Positions 7,021 to 12,719 of a stretch of DNA of 14,343 nucleotides are shown here, piece by piece; within the stretch, counting starts at the first letter, position 1, and each line of letters starts with the position of its first letter. Position numbers and translations under genes: made by a program. The notes under the pieces were generated by a model that saw only the letters and a list, made by a program, of their open reading frames with translations, did no database searches and was not told the origin of the DNA. The stretch comes from DATDRQ01 sp035291645 (GTDB lineage Bacteria > Chloroflexota > Anaerolineae > Anaerolineales > UBA4823), in assembly GCA_035291645.1 (NCBI GenBank), contig DATDRQ010000053.1, forward strand, positions 1 to 14,343, read 5' to 3'.

Positions 7021-7040
7021 AAATTACAGTATTGTAATTT
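7021..7040 (+). repeat. 20-base perfect palindrome upstream of the kinase gene
   Basis: AAATTACA (7021-7028) and TGTAATTT (7033-7040) are exact inverted repeats around GTAT. It lies about 36 bases before the extended -10 element of the kinase gene, a typical distance for a dimeric activator site. A second AT-rich repeat, CTTATTT (6989-6995) with AAATAAG (7009-7015), precedes it. No bound protein can be named. Confidence 0.5.
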
Positions 7041-7073
7041 CATAGCATTGAATGAAGCCTGGGAACCTTCCTA

Positions 7074-7082
7074 TGCTAAAAT
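7074..7082 (+). promoter_or_regulatory. Extended -10 promoter candidate of the kinase gene
   Basis: TGC-TAAAAT fits the TGn-TATAAT extended -10 pattern with one mismatch and lies 31 bases before the TTG start. An alternative reading pairs TTGAAT (7048-7053) with TATGCT (7072-7077), 18 bases apart. Either suggests that the kinase and regulator can be transcribed separately from the peptide and prenyltransferase genes. Confidence 0.45.
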
Positions 7083-7113
7083 GATTCCATAGATCATTGG
7101 AGGGTGATTCCAA

Positions 7114-9945
7114 TTGAATCCCTCGAAACGCTGGTGGAGTAGTTTTCCATTTGTTTTCGCGCTGGTCGCATTAATCGTGATGGGCATTAGCGCGGCAAGA
7201 GCTTTCCGTTATCCGTACGATGGGATTTTTGATGTCGACCAACATGGTATCATCCATGAAATAGACGATCAGGGCGTTGAGAATCAGCTGCAAGTAGAGG
7301 ATAAAATCCTAACCGTGGGGGGAATCCCATTCGAGCGTGTCAATGCACCCTATGCGCAGCTCAAGGCTGGTGACCAGGTACAAATCGTAATAGCAAGGGA
7401 TGGGAAAACCCTCCCGCCGCTTACCATCACATTAACTACCTATCCCCCCACGATCAAAGTGGAGATGATCAGCATCTTTTTGATTGGATTTGCATTTTGG
7501 GGGGTGGGGATGGGTGTGCTGGCTTTCAAACCCGGCGACGCGGCATCGCTCCTGTTCTTTCTGTTTTCACAGGCAGCCTTTCTTCTCCTGAGCTCAGGGC
7601 TGATCTCCGCAGTCGGGCCAGAATGGACTTCGGATTTATTTAATTTATCGCTTTGGCTGATCGGTCCGCTCGCAGTCCACTTTCACTTGATTTTTCCACA
7701 GGAATTTGGATTCAACCGCAGGCGTATTTTCCTGAGAGTATTGTATGGGATCGCCATCCTGGGAGGTTTGCCTTATGTATTGATCGGGGCATCGGATGTG
7801 CGGGCAAGCGCCTATGGCGAGTACCTTCAGACTGCCAGCCGATTATTCCTGACGTTGAACCTGTTATTCGTGGTATGGCTTCTCCTGCACGATTACCGGT
7901 ACGCGGTCTCGCCCGGGGTGCGCAGTAAGATCCGCATCGTCGTGCTGGGCGGCGTGTTGAGCCTGCTCCCCCCCATCACTCTGACGATCCTGCCGGAGGT
8001 GATCCTCGGCCAACCTATCATTCCCTACACCGAAGCTTTCTTATTCCTAGCGATCCTGCCCCTGACCTACGGTTATGCCATCATTCGCCACCGGCTGATC
8101 GAGATCGACCGGCACGTCAACCGGGGTGCGGCGATCTTCCTGGTTTTCTCGATCCTGGGAGGGATTTACACAGTCCTGTATTCGGTTTTACATAATTACT
8201 TACCGTTTGACTTCGCGCAAGACGCCTTATTAAACACCCTGCTGGTCCTGATCCTGTCCGGGATATTCCCACCGCTTTACCGGTTCGTGCGCAGGATCGT
8301 CGATACGGCCTTCTACGGCAGCTGGTACGATTACCGCTCGGCTGTAGCCGAAATAACCCAAGGTTTGGAGCAGATCACCGAGCTGCCGGACCTGGCGGGC
8401 ACGATCGGCGGGCGGCTGGCGAAAACGCTGCAACTGGAGAATACCTGCGTGTTCCTGCGAGACCTGGAGGGAGATTTTTCGGTGATCGAGGTAGCCCCGG
8501 AACCCAGGCAAAATTCTCCGGCATTCAGCACCTTACCGAAGAACAGCCTGACCTATCTTCTAAAGATCGGCATGGTGGGTAGGAATTCATTACGAAAGTC
8601 TCTGTCAGAAGTCCGGCTCTCGAACGAAGAACGGGAACTGCTCGAAAGCGACCAGATCTACCTGTGGGTGCCGGTTACCGGTCACGGTCAGGTGCTTGGA
8701 CTGCTTGCCCTGGGAGGCAAGCTGGGGGGGGATGTCTTCAGCGGCGAGGACATGGACATCCTGAGGATCGTAGGCCGGCAGATGGGGCCGCTGATCGAGA
8801 ACATTCACCTGTTAACCCGTCTGCGGGAGTACGCCGCGGAACTCGAGCAGCGGGTCGAGGAGCGCACCGCCGAGCTGCACGCAGCCAAGGAGCGGGTCGA
8901 GGCGGTGCTTTCGAGCGTGGGGGATGGCGTGATCGTCACCGACCTGGATGGACGGATCTTAACAGTTAACAACGCTTACGTAGAACAGTCGGGTTACCAG
9001 GAAGTCGAAGTGATCGGCCAGCCGATTTTCTCAATGCTGAACGGCTCGGAGAATAAAGAGCGCACGGAGGAGATCGAGGAGGCGCTCACGAGCAAACACC
9101 AATGGAATGGCGAACTCATGGTGCAACGAAAGGGAGGCCGGCACTATGACATTCAGTTAACTCTGGCGCCCGTCCGAAACCAGGTGGGTGAGATCATGGG
9201 ATACGTGGGTAGCCAGAGGGACATCACCCAGTATAAGGAACTGGAGCGGCTCAAGGACCAGTTCATCCTGGAAGTCTCTCACGAGCTGCGCACGCCTGTG
9301 ACCAATATGGGGTTGTTCGCAGAACTTCTAGAGCGCGGGAAGCCGGAAAAGAAGTCCGAATACCTGGCCGTGCTGCGCACAGAGATTCACCAATTGATGA
9401 AGATGATCGAGGATATCCTGGACCTGTCTCGCCTGGAGGTTGGAAAGTACAAGAAATCCTCCTTCGGGCCGATCGACCTGAATTTGCTTGCCGACCAGGT
9501 GGTCGCGGCGCATGCACCGATGGCGCAGCGAGGCGGGCTGGCGCTGGTTTGCCAGCTCCAACAAAACTTACCCCTGATCGATGGAGAGCAAACACAGCTG
9601 GCGCGTGTTCTGACCAACCTGCTCTCGAACTCCATCCGGTATACACATTATGGGACGATTTGGGTGCGCACAGGCAGAGAGGATAACGAAGTTTACGTAG
9701 AGATCGAAGACACCGGGACGGGCATCGATGCGGAGGACTTGCCGCATCTTTTCGAGCGATTCTACCGGGGGCGAAAAGTCAGCCAGTCGAAGATCCTGGG
9801 ATCGGGGCTGGGATTGGCGATCGTGAAGGAGATCGTGGAATTGCACGACGGAAGAATCGAGTGGGAGAGCGAAGTCGGGAAGGGATCTACCTTCCGGGTA
9901 TATTTACCTTTGATTCAGCAAGAACTAATCCCAATGGGGGTATAA
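7114..9945 (+). CDS. ComP-like membrane sensor histidine kinase (TM-PDZ-multi-TM-GAF-PAS-HisKA-HATPase)
   Basis: This 943-residue hybrid-length sensor begins with one TM helix (about 11-29), then an extracytoplasmic PDZ-like domain (about 36-108; G-V-x6-V-E-D-K-I-L and VGGIPF at 54-73). A hydrophobic block of roughly seven helices (117-385) follows, containing FKPGDAASLLFFLF and LPLTYGYAIIRHRLIEID (315-332). This order matches the sensor half of Bacillus ComP as I remember it. Next come a linker helix, a GAF-like domain (420-565), a coiled coil (570-600), a PAS domain (about 600-705), HisKA with SHELRTP and phosphoacceptor His723, and HATPase_c with an N box (Asn835, Asn839), DTGTG (866-870), ERF and GSGLGL (896-901). 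Start TTG 7114 has GGAGG at 7099-7103, 10 bases before it. It differs from ComP in using a HisKA instead of a HisKA_3 core and in having a PAS domain. The regulator gene follows after 1 base. Confidence 0.9.
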   Translation: MNPSKRWWSSFPFVFALVALIVMGISAARAFRYPYDGIFDVDQHGIIHEIDDQGVENQLQVEDKILTVGGIPFERVNAPYAQLKAGDQVQIVIARDGKTLPPLTITLTTYPPTIKVEMISIFLIGFAFWGVGMGVLAFKPGDAASLLFFLFSQAAFLLLSSGLISAVGPEWTSDLFNLSLWLIGPLAVHFHLIFPQEFGFNRRRIFLRVLYGIAILGGLPYVLIGASDVRASAYGEYLQTASRLFLTLNLLFVVWLLLHDYRYAVSPGVRSKIRIVVLGGVLSLLPPITLTILPEVILGQPIIPYTEAFLFLAILPLTYGYAIIRHRLIEIDRHVNRGAAIFLVFSILGGIYTVLYSVLHNYLPFDFAQDALLNTLLVLILSGIFPPLYRFVRRIVDTAFYGSWYDYRSAVAEITQGLEQITELPDLAGTIGGRLAKTLQLENTCVFLRDLEGDFSVIEVAPEPRQNSPAFSTLPKNSLTYLLKIGMVGRNSLRKSLSEVRLSNEERELLESDQIYLWVPVTGHGQVLGLLALGGKLGGDVFSGEDMDILRIVGRQMGPLIENIHLLTRLREYAAELEQRVEERTAELHAAKERVEAVLSSVGDGVIVTDLDGRILTVNNAYVEQSGYQEVEVIGQPIFSMLNGSENKERTEEIEEALTSKHQWNGELMVQRKGGRHYDIQLTLAPVRNQVGEIMGYVGSQRDITQYKELERLKDQFILEVSHELRTPVTNMGLFAELLERGKPEKKSEYLAVLRTEIHQLMKMIEDILDLSRLEVGKYKKSSFGPIDLNLLADQVVAAHAPMAQRGGLALVCQLQQNLPLIDGEQTQLARVLTNLLSNSIRYTHYGTIWVRTGREDNEVYVEIEDTGTGIDAEDLPHLFERFYRGRKVSQSKILGSGLGLAIVKEIVELHDGRIEWESEVGKGSTFRVYLPLIQQELIPMGV

Positions 9946-9946
9946 C

Positions 9947-10933
9947 ATGGCTGGAGAAAAAATCCTACTGGTCGAAGACAACGATGTCCTGCGTGAGGGG
10001 CTGAGATCCTTACTGGAACAGGAGAAGTTCGTGTTGCAGGTAGCCGGAAACGGCCTGGAGGCGCTGGATGCGATGCGTGCAATCACGCCGGACCTGATCC
10101 TGTCGGATATCCTGATGCCGGAGATGGACGGGCATGCTTTATTCGAAGCGGTCCGGTCGAGGCCTGAATGGATCTCGATTCCTTTCATCTTCCTGACTGC
10201 CCGCCGGGAGAGAGAATATATCCTGGCTGGCAAGAAGTTGGGAGCAGACGATTACCTGCTGAAACCGGTTTCGCCGGAAGATTTGCTCACCGCGATCCGT
10301 TCCCGGCTGGGGAGGAGCCAGCAATTGCTGCTTGCCCAGTTGCAGGAATCCTACGAGGCCAGCCTGATCATGCTGGCCAATGCGATCGAGTTGCGCGATG
10401 CGTATACACGCGGGCATGTCGAACGGGTGATGAACTATGCTCAGGCGATCGCGGAGCAGCTGGCCTGGCCGGTGGGGAGCAAGAACCAGCTGCGGTACGG
10501 AAGCATCCTGCACGATATCGGGAAGATTCATATTGCTGAGGAGATCCTGAGCAAGGATGGCCCGCTCGACCCGGATGAGTGGTTTGAGATGCGTAAACAC
10601 CCGGAATTGGGCGCCGAACTCATCCGGGGCATCCACTACCTGGAACCCGCCATCCCGGTGATCCTGTATCACCACGAGCGCTGGAATGGTTGCGGTTACC
10701 CATTTGGGCTGAAAGAAGAGTCTATCCCAGTCGCGGCGCGGATCGTAGCCATCGCAGATTCGTTCGACGCCATGACCACCGCACGCCCCTACCGTAAAGC
10801 GCTCTCCCCTCGCGAAGCCTGTGAGGAGATCCTGGCAGGGAGTGGATCCCAGTATGATCCAGAAATCGTTCGGGCATTCGAGCGGGTATGGGGGGAACAG
10901 ACCATCCAGGCGATCTACGAAGCTTTTCCGTAA
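9947..10933 (+). CDS. Response regulator with HD-GYP output
   Basis: A receiver domain (1-120) carries the acidic pair Glu10-Asp11, phosphoacceptor Asp54 in LSDILMPEMDG, Thr84 and Lys106 in LLKPVSP. A helical linker (121-145) leads to an HD-GYP domain (146-325) with His-Asp at 189-190 in LHDIGK, His218 in KHPELG, HHE (242-244), the GYP triad (250-252), and DSFDAMT..RPYR (271-283). All residues expected for an active cyclic-di-GMP phosphodiesterase appear present. There is no DNA-binding domain, so its output should be turnover of the second messenger or a protein contact. It starts 1 base after the kinase stop and is the obvious phosphotransfer partner; it takes the place that comA holds in Bacillus. 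Confidence 0.92.
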   Translation: MAGEKILLVEDNDVLREGLRSLLEQEKFVLQVAGNGLEALDAMRAITPDLILSDILMPEMDGHALFEAVRSRPEWISIPFIFLTARREREYILAGKKLGADDYLLKPVSPEDLLTAIRSRLGRSQQLLLAQLQESYEASLIMLANAIELRDAYTRGHVERVMNYAQAIAEQLAWPVGSKNQLRYGSILHDIGKIHIAEEILSKDGPLDPDEWFEMRKHPELGAELIRGIHYLEPAIPVILYHHERWNGCGYPFGLKEESIPVAARIVAIADSFDAMTTARPYRKALSPREACEEILAGSGSQYDPEIVRAFERVWGEQTIQAIYEAFP

Positions 10934-10973
10934 GCGGATTTTTGTGGTAAAAGTAGGGGGAGAGGTAGAAAAG

Positions 10974-12065
10974 ATGTCAGACGAGGATCTAACGTCGAAG
11001 AAGCCCCCGGCGGGACCGACCAGAGTGACAACACCCTCCGAAGATGAGCCGGTCTGGACTTACCGGGGTTATCAACTAGGCCCCGGTGAATTCACCACGG
11101 CCATGGTGCACTTATTCAGGGCAGAGATCAACCGGGCGAACGTTTGGCGGATGCGTCTGGATACCACCACCAACTGGGCGGTAGTCATAACGGCGGCAAT
11201 CATCACATTCGCGTTTAGCGAGCCGGGCGGTGAACACAGCGCGATCATCCTGAGCATGATGCTGATCACTCTGTTCCTCTTCATCGAGGCGCGGCGGTAC
11301 CGCTATTACGAGCTGTGGAGCTCGCGCGTGCGGTTGATGGAAACGGATTTCTACGCAGCCATGCTGGTGCCGCCCTTCCACCCCTCCTCGGACTGGGCAG
11401 AGAGCCTGGCAGAAAACCTGCTCCAGCCGCATTTTTCGGTTTCTTACCTGGAGGCGGTGGGCAGGCGGCTGAGAAGGAATTACTTATGGATCTACCTTTT
11501 CCTCGGTATCGCCTGGTTTATCAAGCTTTCCCTGCATCCGACAGCAACGCTCAGCTGGCCTATACTGGTCCAAAGGGCGGGGATCGGTACGACGCCTGGG
11601 GAGTTTATCCTGATCGGGATGGTGGTTTTCTTTGCCCTGGTGGTCACCGTAGCTTTTGCAACGCTGGGTTTACAGGAGGCCTCCGGAGAAGTCTTACCGC
11701 GTTACTTTAGCGCGCAAGACCAGGCGCAGGAGGTGGAAGTAGAAACACGGTCTGCCTCGAAATTTAGGGCCTGGTTCAAGCCGCACGGCCGGCGAAAGCA
11801 GCTGCTGGCTTTGATCATCACCGATAAAGCCCAAGAAGTTGCGGACCGGATCCTGTCGGATATGAAACGGGGAGTTACTTCGATGGCGGGCAAAGGCATG
11901 TACACCGGGGTAGAACACTCCATCTTGATCTGCGCGCTGACCGTTACGGAGGTAGGCCAATTGAAAGAGCTGACCCGCCAGGCCGATCCGAAGGCCTTCC
12001 TGATCGTCACCCCGGCCCACGACGTCCTAGGGAAAGGCTTCTCACCCCTGGAGACAGGCGAGTGA
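10974..12065 (+). CDS. DUF2270 integral membrane protein with C-terminal DUF2179-like domain
   Basis: This is a 363-residue protein of unknown function. Residues 30-230 look like DUF2270: YQLGPGEFTTAMVHLFRAEINRANVWRMRLDTTTNWAV, a helix pair (66-84 and 88-105), RRYRYYELWSSRVRLME, DFY and a second helix pair (170-186 and 209-231). After a charged linker, residues 275-357 resemble the DUF2179 domain found at the end of YitT-type membrane proteins: LALIITDKAQEVADRIL, GVTSMAGKGMYTG, then DPKAFLIVTPAHDVLGKGF. The frame opens back to 10821 inside the regulator gene. ATG 10974 is preferred because of the purine-rich GGGGGAGAGG (10956-10965) upstream; GTG 10944 is an alternative. The 40-base gap after the regulator, with no terminator, suggests co-transcription. 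The tail may sense a small ligand, but that is speculation. Confidence 0.78.
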   Translation: MSDEDLTSKKPPAGPTRVTTPSEDEPVWTYRGYQLGPGEFTTAMVHLFRAEINRANVWRMRLDTTTNWAVVITAAIITFAFSEPGGEHSAIILSMMLITLFLFIEARRYRYYELWSSRVRLMETDFYAAMLVPPFHPSSDWAESLAENLLQPHFSVSYLEAVGRRLRRNYLWIYLFLGIAWFIKLSLHPTATLSWPILVQRAGIGTTPGEFILIGMVVFFALVVTVAFATLGLQEASGEVLPRYFSAQDQAQEVEVETRSASKFRAWFKPHGRRKQLLALIITDKAQEVADRILSDMKRGVTSMAGKGMYTGVEHSILICALTVTEVGQLKELTRQADPKAFLIVTPAHDVLGKGFSPLETGE

Positions 12066-12073
12066 GCGGTTGG

Positions 12074-12703
12074 TTATCCCGAGCGAATTTGCGATGGAGG
12101 CCGGATCATCTCAAAAACATCGGTAACCCGGCAGTATGCGCTGCCGGCCAGACGCCCCACCGGTTTCAGGCTGGCTAAATCGATCTTATCCTCCCCGATC
12201 AAGACCGCATCGCTGACGTGCAGGTGGACGACGCGCCCGATGACGGCCGCGCCGCTGCCGGGCTGGTCGCCGAATTCCAGGATGTGAGCCAGCCGGCATT
12301 CGTAATGGACCGGGCTGGCAGCCACCCGAGGCGGGCGAACCACCCGTGAGGGTTCTGCGACCAAACCAGCCACCTCAAATTCGTTAATCCCGAGGGGGAG
12401 TTCGGTGGAGGTCAGGTTCATGGCTTCTGCCAAGGGTTCAGTGACGACGTTAACGACGAACTCCCCGGTGTTCTTCACATTTCGCAGCGTATCCTTGTGA
12501 GAAGTATCAGAGCCACGGATCATCGGGCAAAAGACCACGTGGGGAGGGTTCGGGCAAACGGCGTTGAAGAAGGAGAAGGGCGCCAGGTTGGGCAAGCCAT
12601 CGACGTCCAGCGTGGATATCCAGCCGATCGGGCGCGGCACGATCGAACCGATCATGATCTTGTATATAGACTGCCAGGGAAGGTCGTCCGGGTTGATTTC
12701 CAT
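12074..12703 (-). CDS. Flavin reductase-like FMN-binding protein
   Basis: This is a 209-residue split-barrel protein of the flavin reductase-like family, which binds FMN and often reduces flavin with NAD(P)H, or acts as the oxygenase partner. Visible features are IVPRPIGWISTLDVDGLPNLAPFSFFNAV (21-49), DTSHKDTLRNVKNTGEFVVNVV (66-87), the INEFE segment (106-110) and the closing KPVGRLAGSAYC (180-191). The first long stretch after the start, YKIMIGSIVPRPIGW, is typical of the family. The frame is open further upstream into the preceding gene, but ATG 12703 is chosen because earlier codons overlap the coding end of the molybdoenzyme and do not resemble the family. It begins 16 bases after that stop; the ribosome site is weak. 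The substrate and partner are unknown; it may supply reduced flavin to, or simply travel with, the molybdoenzyme. It is convergent with the DUF2270 gene, 8 bases apart. Confidence 0.85.
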   Translation of the reverse strand: MEINPDDLPWQSIYKIMIGSIVPRPIGWISTLDVDGLPNLAPFSFFNAVCPNPPHVVFCPMIRGSDTSHKDTLRNVKNTGEFVVNVVTEPLAEAMNLTSTELPLGINEFEVAGLVAEPSRVVRPPRVAASPVHYECRLAHILEFGDQPGSGAAVIGRVVHLHVSDAVLIGEDKIDLASLKPVGRLAGSAYCRVTDVFEMIRPPSQIRSG

Positions 12704-12719
12704 ATTGACCGATTCGATA

